Shown: positions 43,160-51,723, counted from the stretch's first letter. The stretch is 64,000 nt of DNA from UBA7672 sp965279205 (GCA_965279205.1 OZ257144.1:62001-126000), one strand, 5' to 3'. Translations and numbers: made by a program. The notes: a model not told the origin generated them from the letters alone.

Positions 43160-45484
43160 TTAGTAGACCACGCCGAGGGTTGCGATGAAGGTGCGGCCCT
43201 GGCCCGGGGTCACCCGGTTGCCGTGCACCTGTGCGTAGTAGGTCTCGTCCGTCAGGTTGTAACCGTTGAGCGACAGGCGGAAGCGATCCCACGAATAGGA
43301 GACCAGACCGTCGAGCGTCGCGTAGCCGGGGACCAGCGCCGTGTTCTGAACGTTCAGCCAGACATCGTCCTGATAAGTGACGCCGCCGCCAGCTTCCAGG
43401 CCAAGCAGGGCCCCGGTGAAGTTGTAGGTCGTCCACAGGCTCGCGGCATGCTTCGGCGTGAAGGCGATCTCGTTGCCGACAACCGAGCGCGTGACGCCCC
43501 GGAAGGTGTAGGTGGTGGCCGAGTCGGTCGTTTCTGTGTCGAGGAACGTGTAGTTGGCGTTGATCGACCATTCGTCGGTGATGGCGCCGGCAAGGCCGAG
43601 CTCGATGCCCTGCACCTGCTGGCTGTCGCCCGAGCGGGTGATGTTGCCGAGCGGGTCGCTCTCCTTGGCGTTGTCCTTCTTGGTCTGGAACACGGCACCC
43701 TGGAGTTGCAGCCTGTTGTCGAACAGTGCAATGCGGCCGCCTATTTCGATGTTGGAGTTTTCTTCGGGGTCGAGATCCGCCGATCCAACGCCAGTCGGTG
43801 TCGTCGGTCCCGCAATGGTGTCGGCGTTGGCGACCGAAACGCCCGGCGGCTTCGCGGATGTCGAGTATGAAACATAGTAGCTCTGTCCGTCGGCCGGCTC
43901 GAAGATCACGCCGACCTGCGGCGTCAGGAAGTCCGTGTTCGATCCGGTCTTGCACGCGAAACCAGCGCCGACCGCAACGCCATTGCAGGTGGAGGCTGCA
44001 ACAGTAGTGATCGTCTGGTCGACTTCGTAATAGGACTGGCGCAGGCCGAGCGTGACCGACCACTGATCGGAGAACCATAGCCGGTCCGACAGGAAGACCG
44101 AAACGTCCCTGCCCGTCGTGTCGCGCACGTTGGCGAGCAGGCCGCGCACCGGCGTGTTGCCCAGCACGGGGTTCAGCAGGTTCTTGGTGGTGTCACGCGA
44201 TGTGTAGGCGCCAAAGCTGTTGCGGCTGTTTTCCTGCCAGGACACGTCCGAGCCGATCAGTAGTTCGTTGCGGAGCGAGCCCAGCGGCGCGTTGACCGAC
44301 AGCGCCGTGATGTTCTGGACGCCGTAGGTATCCTGCTCGTAGGGGCCGGGACCGCCGACGGAGCCCAGCGGGATTGTCGCTGCATTGCCATCCAGCAACG
44401 CCGTCACACAGGCTGCGTTGCAGGTCACGGGCGTATATTGAGAGTAGCGCTGGTAGTAGCCGTACTTGGTGTCGCTGGTGAGCGTCATCCAGTCATTGAC
44501 CGTGTGGCGCAGGCGCGCCGTGATGGCGTCGACAACCGTGTCATCGATGTCGGCGGAGAAGCCATAATAGTTGGTCGGATCCACGCCGAATTCGGGCGAG
44601 GGCAGCGCATAGTCGTTCGCCGTCGGCTGAACGGTCGGGATGCCGTAGTCGGGAACCTTCTCTTCGTCCTGGTGCAGGTAGGCGAATGTGATCGAGGTGT
44701 CGCCATCGAGGCCGAAGCCGATCGACGGCGCGATGCCCCAGCGATCCGAATAGATGTGGTCGCGGCCCGTGTTCTCGTTGTGGTGAGCCATCACGGCGAT
44801 GCGCGCCGCCATGCCGTTGCCGAGATCCTGGTTCCAGTCGCCGGTGAAGCGCATGTACTCGGCATCGCCATACGCGAGGCTGGCCGACCCGCTGGTGTCC
44901 TCGTAAGGCGTCTTGGACGTGGTGTTGATGCCGCCGCCAGCCGCGCCGCGACCGAAGGCGGATGCCGACGGCCCCTTGAAGACTTCGACCTGGCCGTAGT
45001 TGAACGAATCGCGCGTGAACACGCCGAAGTCGCGCAGGCCGTCGGTGAACACGTCGTTCTTAGCCGACAGGCCGCGGATGAAGAACTGGTCGCCGCTCAT
45101 CACGCCGCCCTCGCCGATCTGGGTGGTGATGCCCGGCACGTTGCGCAGCGCCTGCTCGAGCGAGGCGACGCCTTGCTCCGCCAGCGTCTCGCCATCGATG
45201 ACGTTGATGATCTGCGGCGCGTCGACCGTGTTCACCGTCGCCACTGACGACTGAATGCGGCGGCCGAGCACATAGACACGGTCAGGTTCGCGCTGCTGGC
45301 TGCCGCCATCGGCAGCCGGCTTCTGATCGTCGTCGGCGCCTGGTTCGGTTGTCACGCTGTCCGGCGCCGATTGCGCGAACGCGGGCAATGCGCCTGCGGT
45401 GGCGGAGAGCACCAGAGCGAGCGCTGCACCTGCACGGAGGCTGGAGAGGTTGGCCGAACGTGCAGCCCCGAAACCACGCGACAT
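43160..45484 (-). CDS. TonB-dependent siderophore receptor (catecholate, Fiu-like)
   Basis: A 774-residue outer-membrane receptor. The signal peptide ends GALPAFAQ. The plug domain includes RRIQSSVATVNTVDAPQIIN, QALRNVPGITTQIGEGG and VEVFKGPSASAFGRGAAGGG. The barrel carries siderophore-receptor text such as NANYTFLDTETTDS and ends in a C-terminal strand TFIATLGVVY. Adjacent PiuC-type dioxygenase supports an iron role. A candidate Fur site lies about 50 bases upstream of the start. Confidence 0.93.
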   Translation of the reverse strand: MSRGFGAARSANLSSLRAGAALALVLSATAGALPAFAQSAPDSVTTEPGADDDQKPAADGGSQQREPDRVYVLGRRIQSSVATVNTVDAPQIINVIDGETLAEQGVASLEQALRNVPGITTQIGEGGVMSGDQFFIRGLSAKNDVFTDGLRDFGVFTRDSFNYGQVEVFKGPSASAFGRGAAGGGINTTSKTPYEDTSGSASLAYGDAEYMRFTGDWNQDLGNGMAARIAVMAHHNENTGRDHIYSDRWGIAPSIGFGLDGDTSITFAYLHQDEEKVPDYGIPTVQPTANDYALPSPEFGVDPTNYYGFSADIDDTVVDAITARLRHTVNDWMTLTSDTKYGYYQRYSQYTPVTCNAACVTALLDGNAATIPLGSVGGPGPYEQDTYGVQNITALSVNAPLGSLRNELLIGSDVSWQENSRNSFGAYTSRDTTKNLLNPVLGNTPVRGLLANVRDTTGRDVSVFLSDRLWFSDQWSVTLGLRQSYYEVDQTITTVAASTCNGVAVGAGFACKTGSNTDFLTPQVGVIFEPADGQSYYVSYSTSAKPPGVSVANADTIAGPTTPTGVGSADLDPEENSNIEIGGRIALFDNRLQLQGAVFQTKKDNAKESDPLGNITRSGDSQQVQGIELGLAGAITDEWSINANYTFLDTETTDSATTYTFRGVTRSVVGNEIAFTPKHAASLWTTYNFTGALLGLEAGGGVTYQDDVWLNVQNTALVPGYATLDGLVSYSWDRFRLSLNGYNLTDETYYAQVHGNRVTPGQGRTFIATLGVVY

Positions 45485-45533
45485 GTAGATCTTCCCCGAC
45501 TGTTCCCCTGATACCGAACCGCTCGGCTCTGAG

Positions 45534-45553
45534 ATTGAGAACTATTTGCAAGT
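45534..45553 (-). promoter_or_regulatory. Candidate Fur/iron box upstream of the siderophore receptor
   Basis: The plus-strand sequence attgagaactatttgcaagt shows the GAGAAnnATTTGC-type pattern seen at iron-responsive alphaproteobacterial promoters. It lies about 50 bases upstream of the receptor start. The match is partial; a Fur-family regulator is encoded elsewhere in the window. Confidence 0.45.
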
Positions 45554-45656
45554 AGAGGGTCGTCTACGGCTTCGCCGATGCGAATGCAAGTGCCTCGCAT
45601 TACCGATCAGGAGAATCTTCGAAGACGAGATGCCGCAACGTTGTCGGGCGCGAAAT

Positions 45657-45690
45657 AAAAAGACGCCGGCCTCGTTGGAGACCGGCGTCA
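45657..45690 (-). terminator. Intrinsic terminator after the 43-residue membrane peptide gene
   Basis: On the minus strand a perfect 8-bp stem GACGCCGG / CCGGCGTC with a 12-base loop is followed by TTTTTATTTC. It lies about 137 bases after the 43-codon ORF and upstream of the siderophore receptor, so it isolates the two units. Confidence 0.9.
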
Positions 45691-45826
45691 GGCAGCGTCT
45701 GGAACGATTGGGGAGGAGAGAGTCGTTCCGCGCGAGATGCCTTGCGGCATCGAGATAAACTCAAGAGGAGCGGCGCCCCGCGGGCATCGGGGAGGAGAAC
45801 CCGCGGGCAGCCAGCTTCCTGGACGC

Positions 45827-45958
45827 TTAGACCGACAGTCGGCCGCCAGCGTCGAGGAGGAAGAAGAGGAAACCGGTGCCGACGAGCGACAGCGGCAGGG
45901 CGATGAGGAAGGTCAGGAGTTCCTGGCGAGCCTCGGCAGTCCGGGGGAGGAAGGTCAT
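45827..45958 (-). CDS. 43-residue single-helix membrane peptide
   Basis: A short ORF of 43 codons starting MTFLPRTAEARQELLTFLIA, followed by a hydrophobic helix to about residue 36 (LPLSLVGTGFLFFLLDAGG) and ending GRLSV. GGAG about seven bases before the ATG is a good ribosome site. A promoter and a TetR-type operator lie 90-140 bases upstream and a strong terminator follows, so it is its own transcription unit. No family recognised. It may be a small regulatory or efflux-associated membrane protein. Confidence 0.7.
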   Translation of the reverse strand: MTFLPRTAEARQELLTFLIALPLSLVGTGFLFFLLDAGGRLSV

Positions 45959-46202
45959 GTGCAGCTCCGTTTTTTTATCCGGGTCTCTATCGGCCCGGTG
46001 GGTTTGGCGGTTGGCGGGTTTGTTCTGTCCCGTCCATGTCCAGTCATATAGATCAGCTCTGAGCGGAATGCAATGAACAAAACTCTAAACGTTCATTATT
46101 TCTGCTGCACGAGCGATCACGTACTCGCGACTTCATGCTGCGCTTGCTAACAGAAGGGCGCTTAAAGGTAGGTTAAAGCGAGATCACGGCTCGGCGATCG
46201 GC
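45959..46202. other. Control region of the 43-residue membrane peptide gene
   Basis: This 244-base gap lies between the peptide gene and the TetR gene. It holds the promoter at 46045-46073 and the operator at 46071-46097, both listed separately, and otherwise no coding signal that I can support. Confidence 0.5.
46045..46097 (-). promoter_or_regulatory. Promoter and TetR-type operator for the membrane peptide gene
   Basis: On the minus strand, TTGCAT (46073-46068), a 17-base spacer and TATATG (46050-46045) form a promoter. The inverted repeat AATGAAC-N12-GTTCATT (46072-46097) overlaps its -35 side. The site shares the core CTxAACGTTCA with the palindrome upstream of the TetR gene at 46203-46826, so that regulator probably controls both. 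Confidence 0.65.
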
Positions 46203-46826
46203 CTAACGGCGCGCAGAAAGTCCTGTGAAAACAAGGCCAAGAACGCCCTCGAGCTCCGGTGTCAGGGCGTCCAACTTCTCTGTTGTCCACAGCTGTGGGA
46301 TCCGGAATTTCATCATTGCGCACTGGACCAGGTCAGCCGTGATCGTCAGATCGGCCGGCAGGGCAAAATCCCCTGATTTCTGGCCTTCTTCGAGGATTCG
46401 CTCGATCTGGATGCGCTCCTGGGCGTGTTCTTCGGCCAGATATTCGGGCCGCTCGCGACCCATGATCTCCGCCAGCTCCATCAGCTTCGGGTTGGCCTCG
46501 AACACGCGGAATGTTCGTTCCAGACGCGCAACGAAAAAATCGCGCAGCTTTTTGGTCGACGAGCGGGCCGCGTCCCGAATGATGTCCTCGTAGAGAGCGC
46601 GTGAGGCATTGCCGAATTCCCGCGTCATCGCCTCGGCGATGTCGATCTTGGAGGGATAAAAACGATAGATATTTCCGGCAGACATGCCGCAATCGGCAGC
46701 GATCTCCGACATCGTGGTCTTGTTGTATCCATAGTGCAGGATACGGTCGGCCGCGGCCTTCAGGATGGTGACCCGGGGGTCGGCCTTGTCGGGGGGCTGG
46801 CCGGAAGTGGTCTGGGCTGTGGTCAT
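46203..46826 (-). CDS. TetR/AcrR family regulator
   Basis: A 207-residue repressor. The N-terminal DNA-binding domain is TILKAAADRILHYGYNKTTM, then SEIAADCGMSAGNIYRFYPS (about residues 38-58). The ligand-binding part has KLRDFFVARLERTFRVFEAN and a PEYLAEEHAQERIQIERILE helix. The start at 46826 is chosen because a promoter-like TTGAAC-N16-TACAAG ends five bases upstream, suggesting a leaderless message. Divergent from gpsA. It probably represses itself and the membrane peptide downstream. Confidence 0.9.
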   Translation of the reverse strand: MTTAQTTSGQPPDKADPRVTILKAAADRILHYGYNKTTMSEIAADCGMSAGNIYRFYPSKIDIAEAMTREFGNASRALYEDIIRDAARSSTKKLRDFFVARLERTFRVFEANPKLMELAEIMGRERPEYLAEEHAQERIQIERILEEGQKSGDFALPADLTITADLVQCAMMKFRIPQLWTTEKLDALTPELEGVLGLVFTGLSARR

Positions 46827-46831
46827 GAGCA

Positions 46832-46859
46832 CTTGTACTTTGGAACGCTGAACGTTCAA
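46832..46859 (-). promoter_or_regulatory. Promoter and palindromic operator of the TetR gene
   Basis: On the minus strand TTGAAC (46859-46854), 16 bases, and TACAAG (46837-46832) lie five bases before the TetR ATG. The perfect palindrome TGAACGTTCA (46849-46858) overlaps the -35 box and abuts the gpsA start codon on the other strand. Confidence 0.6.
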
Positions 46860-47884
46860 TGAAATCTTCAGCCGATATAGCTCAAACCGAAACGACTTTC
46901 CAGCGTGTCGGCGTCGCAGGGGCCGGCGCATGGGGAACGGCGCTGGCAATCTGCGCCCTGGCGGCCGGCCGTAAGGTCAAGATCTGGGCTCGCGAGCCCG
47001 AGATTGCAGACGCTCTCACCCAGGGCCAGGGCAATCCCGTTTTCCTGCCGGGCGTCGCTATCCCCGCCATCGCCGCCTCAACTGACATGGCGCAACTGGC
47101 GGACTGCGACGCGATCCTTGCCGTCGCCCCAGCCCAGCATCTCCGCTCTTCGCTCAGGGCGCTGGCGCCTCTCATCAAGCCGGGCACGCCGATTGCGCTC
47201 TGCTCCAAGGGCATCGAACGCGGTTCGCTCAAGCTGATGACGCATGTCCTCGCCGAGGAGGCGCCACACGCATCGCCCGCCGTGCTCTCGGGACCATCTT
47301 TTGCCATCGACGTCGCGAAGGGGCTGCCAACCGCTGTCACCCTCGCCTGCCCCGACAAGGCTGTGGGCGAGGCATGGATGCGTTCGATCGGCCGACCGCA
47401 TTTTCGCACCTACTGGAGCGACGACCTCATCGGCGCCGAAGCCGGCGGCGCGGTGAAGAACGTGCTAGCGATCGCCTGCGGCGTCTGCGAAGGCATGGGC
47501 CTTGGCCGCTCCGCGCACGCAGCTCTCATCGCGCGCGGCTTCGCGGAGATGACACGCCTCGGTGTCGCTCTCGGCGGTCGCGCTGAAACGCTCGCCGGCC
47601 TGTGCGGCCTCGGCGATCTTGTTCTCACATGCTCCTCGCCCCAGTCGCGCAATATGAGCTTCGGCATGGAGCTGGGTCGCGGAAAGTCCGCGGCGGAAAT
47701 CCTTTCCTCCCGCAAGGCCGTCACCGAAGGCGCAGAGACTGCGCCGGCGCTTGCCGCCCTCGCGCGCAAACTCGAGGTCGACCTGCCGATCTGCGACATC
47801 GTGCTCGAGATGATCGAAGGCAGGCTTGATGCGCGATCGGCGCTCGGCGCCCTCCTCAACCGCCCGTTCAAGGAAGAAGCCTGA
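46859..47884 (+). CDS. gpsA: NAD(P)-dependent glycerol-3-phosphate dehydrogenase
   Basis: A 341-residue GpsA. NAD motif VGVAGAGAWGTALAICALAA, KIWAREPE, then ICSKGIE-like text (ALCSKGIERG), SGPSFAIDVAKGLPTAVTLA, the catalytic Lys in AGGAVKNVLAIACGVCEGMG, and LAGLCGLGDLVLTCSS. It makes sn-glycerol-3-phosphate for phospholipids. The ATG has no ribosome site and directly follows the TetR operator. Its stop overlaps the next gene (TGATG). Confidence 0.95.
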   Translation: MKSSADIAQTETTFQRVGVAGAGAWGTALAICALAAGRKVKIWAREPEIADALTQGQGNPVFLPGVAIPAIAASTDMAQLADCDAILAVAPAQHLRSSLRALAPLIKPGTPIALCSKGIERGSLKLMTHVLAEEAPHASPAVLSGPSFAIDVAKGLPTAVTLACPDKAVGEAWMRSIGRPHFRTYWSDDLIGAEAGGAVKNVLAIACGVCEGMGLGRSAHAALIARGFAEMTRLGVALGGRAETLAGLCGLGDLVLTCSSPQSRNMSFGMELGRGKSAAEILSSRKAVTEGAETAPALAALARKLEVDLPICDIVLEMIEGRLDARSALGALLNRPFKEEA

Positions 47885-48168
47885 TGCCTCTCTTCGCCTT
47901 CCACGGCCTCGACAAGTCCGGCGCGCTCGAGATCCGCAAGGCGACGCGCCAGTCGCACCTTGACTGGATCGCCTCGCTTGATCCCATCGTGAAGATCGGC
48001 GGCCCGATGCTCGCCGAGGACGGTTCAACGCCTGTCGGCTCCATGCTGGTGATCGAGGCCAAAACCCTCGACGCTGCAAAGGCCCTCTTCGCGAAAGACC
48101 CCTACGCACTCGCCGGCCTCTGGGCCTCGACCTCCGTCTGCCCGTTCAACTGGCTCATCAAGCAGTGA
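47884..48168 (+). CDS. YciI family protein
   Basis: A 94-residue YciI-like protein starting MPLFAFHGLDKSGALEIRKA. The conserved RQSHLDWIASL helix holds the family His, followed by GGPMLAEDGSTPVGSMLVIE and FAKDPYALAGLW, which carries the family Asp. The fold resembles a ferredoxin-like dimer, and the function is unknown. It overlaps gpsA (TGATG) and the methyltransferase gene, forming one operon. Confidence 0.9.
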   Translation: MPLFAFHGLDKSGALEIRKATRQSHLDWIASLDPIVKIGGPMLAEDGSTPVGSMLVIEAKTLDAAKALFAKDPYALAGLWASTSVCPFNWLIKQ

Positions 48169-48962
48169 TGCGCGCACTCGCTCTCGTCCTGGCGCTCGCC
48201 CTGGCTGAACCCGCGATCGCGCAGGATGTTGAACCACGCACCGACGTCGCCGAGCTTCGCAAGGAGGCGAAAGCTGATCCGGCGATCAAGGCGGCGCTGG
48301 CCGACAAGTCTCGCTCCATGGAATCGCGGCTGCGCGACGACACCCGCATGGTCGAACTCATCCTGCGCGCGGCCCACGTCAAACCTGGCGACCGTGTACT
48401 TGATGTTGGCTCGGGCGGCGGCTATCTCGCCCTGCTCTTCTCGACGCTCGCGGGCAAGACCGGCCATGTCGACATCCACAACACACCGGGCTGGATCGTC
48501 CAGTTCCCGTCCATGGATCCCGACCGCCAGAAAACCTACATCAAGCAGCTCAATATCGGCTGGATCACCGAGCCGTGGAACGGCATCGCCGGCCCGCCCA
48601 ACAGCTACGACGTCATCGTGCTGGGTCAGGTCTATCACGACGTCATCCTCGAAGCCGGCAATTGGGATGCACTCAACGAGGTGATGTTCGGACTCCTGAA
48701 GCCCGGCGGACGCGTGGTGATCGAGGATCATGACGCGATCCCCACCATGCCGCTGGCCCAGCAGGTCAACCTTCATCGCATCAGCCGCGGTGATACGACC
48801 GCTCACCTGATCCGGGCAGGTTTCAGGCTCACCGAGATGGTGCTGGTCGAGACAGGCAAGGATGATGAACGCTTCAACGTGTTCCGGCCCGGCATACGCG
48901 GCCGCACCAATCGCTTCATCGCGGTGTTCGAGAAGCCCGCCGATGCCAAGCCGCCGGGCTAG
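48165..48962 (+). CDS. Predicted exported SAM-dependent methyltransferase
   Basis: A 265-residue class I methyltransferase with motif I VLDVGSGGGYLALLFS, YDVIVLGQVYHDVIL, and MFGLLKPGGRVVIEDHDAIP. The N-terminus MRALALVLALALAEPAIAQD is a clear signal peptide, which is odd because SAM is cytoplasmic. Close relatives of this exported type occur in other alphaproteobacteria. GTG or ATG start overlapping the YciI stop. The substrate is unknown. Confidence 0.85.
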   Translation: MMRALALVLALALAEPAIAQDVEPRTDVAELRKEAKADPAIKAALADKSRSMESRLRDDTRMVELILRAAHVKPGDRVLDVGSGGGYLALLFSTLAGKTGHVDIHNTPGWIVQFPSMDPDRQKTYIKQLNIGWITEPWNGIAGPPNSYDVIVLGQVYHDVILEAGNWDALNEVMFGLLKPGGRVVIEDHDAIPTMPLAQQVNLHRISRGDTTAHLIRAGFRLTEMVLVETGKDDERFNVFRPGIRGRTNRFIAVFEKPADAKPPG

Positions 48963-49032
48963 CTGGCCGCCTCGATCGCCTGCGCCATCGCGCTCACAGC
49001 GGCCGCCTGACCAACCGAAAGGTTGGGCATCG

Positions 49033-49713
49033 TCAGTCCCGCACAAAATCCAGGAAGACCGGCGCGCAATCACCGAGCCGCTTTTCCTGGTAGCGCGTCG
49101 TGACGTGATCCGCAGGCGGCCTGCGCCAGTCATCCGCGCACCCCGCCGTCCACGTGAAGCGTCGGTCGCGCAGCACGTCGGCCAGCGCACGGTTGGCATA
49201 GTCCGCCCAGTCGGTTGCAAAGCGGAGGCGCGCGCCAGGTTTCAAGATGCGCGCCAGCTCGATGATAAATTCTGGTTGCATCAGGCGACGCTTGCGGTGT
49301 CGGGTCTTGGGCCACGGGTCGGGGAACAGGATGAAAGCGCGGTCGATGGATTGACCGGAGAACTGCGCCGTCAGGTCGCGTGCATCGCCGCGCCGGACGC
49401 GGACGTTCGAGAGTCGCCGCTCCTCGATCGCTGTCAGCAGTTTCGCCACCCCGTCGATAAACGGTTCGGCGCCGATGAAGCCGACATCTGGATGGAGGGC
49501 CGCCTGCCCTGCCAGATGCTCGCCGCCGCCGAAGCCGATCTCGAGCCAGACTTCGCGCTTGGCCTCGAACAGCGAGCCGGGGTGCGTGTGGCCGGGCTCT
49601 GTTGGCGGCACACCCAGCGTCGGAAGCACGTCGTCGATCAGCGATTGCTGGCGCTTCGACAGCGGCTTTCCGGCCGCGCGGCCATAGAGGCGGTGTTTCT
49701 GTTGCTCGCTCAT
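49033..49713 (-). CDS. trmB: tRNA (guanine-N7-)-methyltransferase
   Basis: A 226-residue TrmB: LEIGFGGGEHLAGQAALHPD (SAM site), GAEPFIDGVAKLL, FILFPDPWPKTRHRKRRLMQ (catalytic PDPWPKxRHxKRR) and FATDWADYANRAL. Methylates G46 of tRNA. It is on the minus strand downstream of metK, separated by a 718-base gap. The long overlapping frame on the other strand is a shadow. Confidence 0.96.
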   Translation of the reverse strand: MSEQQKHRLYGRAAGKPLSKRQQSLIDDVLPTLGVPPTEPGHTHPGSLFEAKREVWLEIGFGGGEHLAGQAALHPDVGFIGAEPFIDGVAKLLTAIEERRLSNVRVRRGDARDLTAQFSGQSIDRAFILFPDPWPKTRHRKRRLMQPEFIIELARILKPGARLRFATDWADYANRALADVLRDRRFTWTAGCADDWRRPPADHVTTRYQEKRLGDCAPVFLDFVRD

Positions 49714-50431
49714 CGCGCCCTGAAATCATGGCGCGGACGGAACGGCAACAGGGGGTCGAATCCTGCGCGGGCACAGATTCTCCTTCGCATCCCCTTCGCC
49801 TTTCAGCGCGGCCTGTCATTCGGACCAGCTGTCGCTGTCCGGGATGCTCTGGCTCTGCCCTCAGAAGGAGGGCCGGGGACGCGGGATGCCCTGCTGGAGT
49901 GGCTCCGTCTTGCGACGGCTGCCGGCAGTGGAAGAAGAGAAGCGGTTCCCCGCGTCCCCGCGCTCGTTGGTTCGCCGGCCTCGGACAAGGAGATGTTTCA
50001 CTCCTCTGCCGTGGGCTTCGCCGGCGGCGTGCGGGCCCTTGGGGTGTTCAGCCAGGGTCCCGGATATCCTCCCTCCGCTTGGCCAGCCCGAAGACCGGCA
50101 TGCGCGGGGGCTGAGCTCGGCCCCTCGGATAACAGGGGCGCTGTGCTCCACGCTCGAACGCCTCGCCCCCGCGCCGTTGAACAGTGATCGGCTGCCCTCC
50201 CAAGCGGAGGCGATGGGCAGGACTATAAGTTGGGCTGGATGCCGGCGGAATCTAACTGGCTCTGTCCTACAATTTCTTCGGCCAGAACCTTGGATTCAGG
50301 CGGCAAGATTTCCGGCCATCCTCGGTTTTGCGGACAGCTCTGTCCCACACAAATGGCGCCATCCTCGGCTTTGAGCTGAGGGTGACGGCTGAGGTTGGGC
50401 TGACGTCCGGCAGTCTAGGATCAGAGGATGG
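49714..50431. other. 718-base gene-poor region with strong hairpins
   Basis: Between trmB and metK I find no supported gene. The middle (about 49870-50175) is rich in complementary stems: ggggacgcggg/cccgcgtcccc (49875-49885 with 49949-49959), gcgcgggggc/gcccccgcgc (50102-50111 with 50165-50174) and gcccct/aggggc (50120-50125 with 50134-50139). No RNase P, tmRNA, SRP or known riboswitch signature is visible. It may encode a structured RNA. Confidence 0.45.
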
Positions 50432-51625
50432 TTAGACCAGATCCTTCAAGGCCGACACGAGATCGGTCTTCTCCCACGAGAAGCCCCCGTCGGCATCCGG
50501 CTCGCGGCCAAAATGGCCGTAGGCGGAGGTGCGGGCATAGATCGGCTTGTTGAGCGCAAGGTGCGTGCGGATGCCGCGCGGGCGCAGATCCATCACCTCG
50601 CCGAGGCGCGCTTCAAGCTTCGCCAGATCGCATTTCTCGGTGCCGTCGCAATTGGCGTAGATCGACAGCGGCTCGGGCACGCCGATGGCGTAGGAGAGTT
50701 GGATCGTGCAGCGATCCGCCAGACCGGCCGCAACCACGTTCTTGGCAAGATAGCGAGCGGCATAGGCGGCCGAGCGATCGACCTTGGTCGGGTCCTTGCC
50801 CGAGAATGCGCCGCCGCCGTGAGGAGCTGCGCCGCCGTAAGTGTCGACGATGATCTTGCGTCCGGTGAGGCCGCAATCGCCGTCGGGTCCGCCAATGACG
50901 AACTTGCCGGTCGGGTTGATGTGCCAGACGCAATCCCTGGCGATCGGCAGCGTGTCGCCGAGCGCCTGGCGGATATAGGGCTCGACGATCTCGCGGATGT
51001 CGTCGCTCGTCTGCCGTTCATCTGTGTGCTGGGTCGAGAGGACGATCGAGACCGCTTCCTTCGGCCGGCCATTCTCGTAGCGCACAGTGACCTGGCTCTT
51101 GGCGTCCGGAGCGAGCGTCTTCTCCTTGCCGGAGTGACGCGCGTCGGCGAGCAGCTTCAAGATGCGGTGCGACAACTGGATCGGCGCCGGCATCAGCTCG
51201 GGCGTCTCGTTCGTCGCATAGCCGAACATGATGCCCTGATCGCCAGCGCCCTCTTCCTTGTTGCCGGTCGCATCGACACCCTGCGCGATGTGCTCGGATT
51301 GTCCGTGCAGCAGAACCTCGATGTTCGCCGTTTCCCAGCTGAACCCTTCCTGGGCGTAGCCGATGTCCTTGATCGCCATGCGGGCTGCATGGGCGATCAT
51401 GTCCTTGGTCACCTTGTCGGTGCCGCGGTATTCGCCCGCGATCACGACCCGGTTGGTGGTAGCGAGCGTCTCGGCGGCGCAGCGCAGGTTCCAGACGTCG
51501 AGACCGTTCTCGATCGTTGTGCGGTAATACAGGTCGACGATCTCGTCCGAGATGCGGTCGCACACCTTGTCCGGGTGGCCCTCGGACACGCTTTCGCTGG
51601 TGAAGATGTAGTTGGAACGAGACAC
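50432..51625 (-). CDS. metK: S-adenosylmethionine synthetase
   Basis: A 397-residue MetK with FTSESVSEGHPDKVCDRISD, the GAGDQGIMFGYATNETPE loop, the P-loop-like GGGAFSGKDPTKVDRSAAYA and the IGVPEPLSIYANC strand. It forms SAM from ATP and methionine. Full length; the complete neighbours follow the usual alphaproteobacterial lnt-xre-metK order. A palindrome precedes it (51672-51689). Confidence 0.97.
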   Translation of the reverse strand: MSRSNYIFTSESVSEGHPDKVCDRISDEIVDLYYRTTIENGLDVWNLRCAAETLATTNRVVIAGEYRGTDKVTKDMIAHAARMAIKDIGYAQEGFSWETANIEVLLHGQSEHIAQGVDATGNKEEGAGDQGIMFGYATNETPELMPAPIQLSHRILKLLADARHSGKEKTLAPDAKSQVTVRYENGRPKEAVSIVLSTQHTDERQTSDDIREIVEPYIRQALGDTLPIARDCVWHINPTGKFVIGGPDGDCGLTGRKIIVDTYGGAAPHGGGAFSGKDPTKVDRSAAYAARYLAKNVVAAGLADRCTIQLSYAIGVPEPLSIYANCDGTEKCDLAKLEARLGEVMDLRPRGIRTHLALNKPIYARTSAYGHFGREPDADGGFSWEKTDLVSALKDLV

Positions 51626-51671
51626 GCCGAACTCCCGAAAAAGACGTCCGGTGCAATACTCCGGCCATCCA

Positions 51672-51689
51672 TATAAAGAAAGCTTTATA
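51672..51689. promoter_or_regulatory. AT-rich perfect palindrome between the XRE gene and metK
   Basis: TATAAAG-AAAG-CTTTATA has perfect 7-bp arms in a GC-rich genome. It lies 47 bases upstream of the metK start and 35 bases downstream of the XRE gene. It may be the operator of the adjacent helix-turn-helix protein. Confidence 0.5.
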
Positions 51690-51723
51690 CGATTTAGCTC
51701 GCCGCAACCCTGTTGTAAGCGGG

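Noticed and set aside
48964..49030. Minus-strand sequence SAMAQAIEAAS before a stop, reminiscent of a receiver-domain end
   Set aside because: Only about 20 residues, without the conserved KP motif, so it cannot be separated from chance.
49714..50431. Identification of the structured gap as RNase P RNA, tmRNA, SRP RNA or a cobalamin riboswitch
   Set aside because: The universal signature sequences of these RNAs are not present on either strand, so no name is justified.
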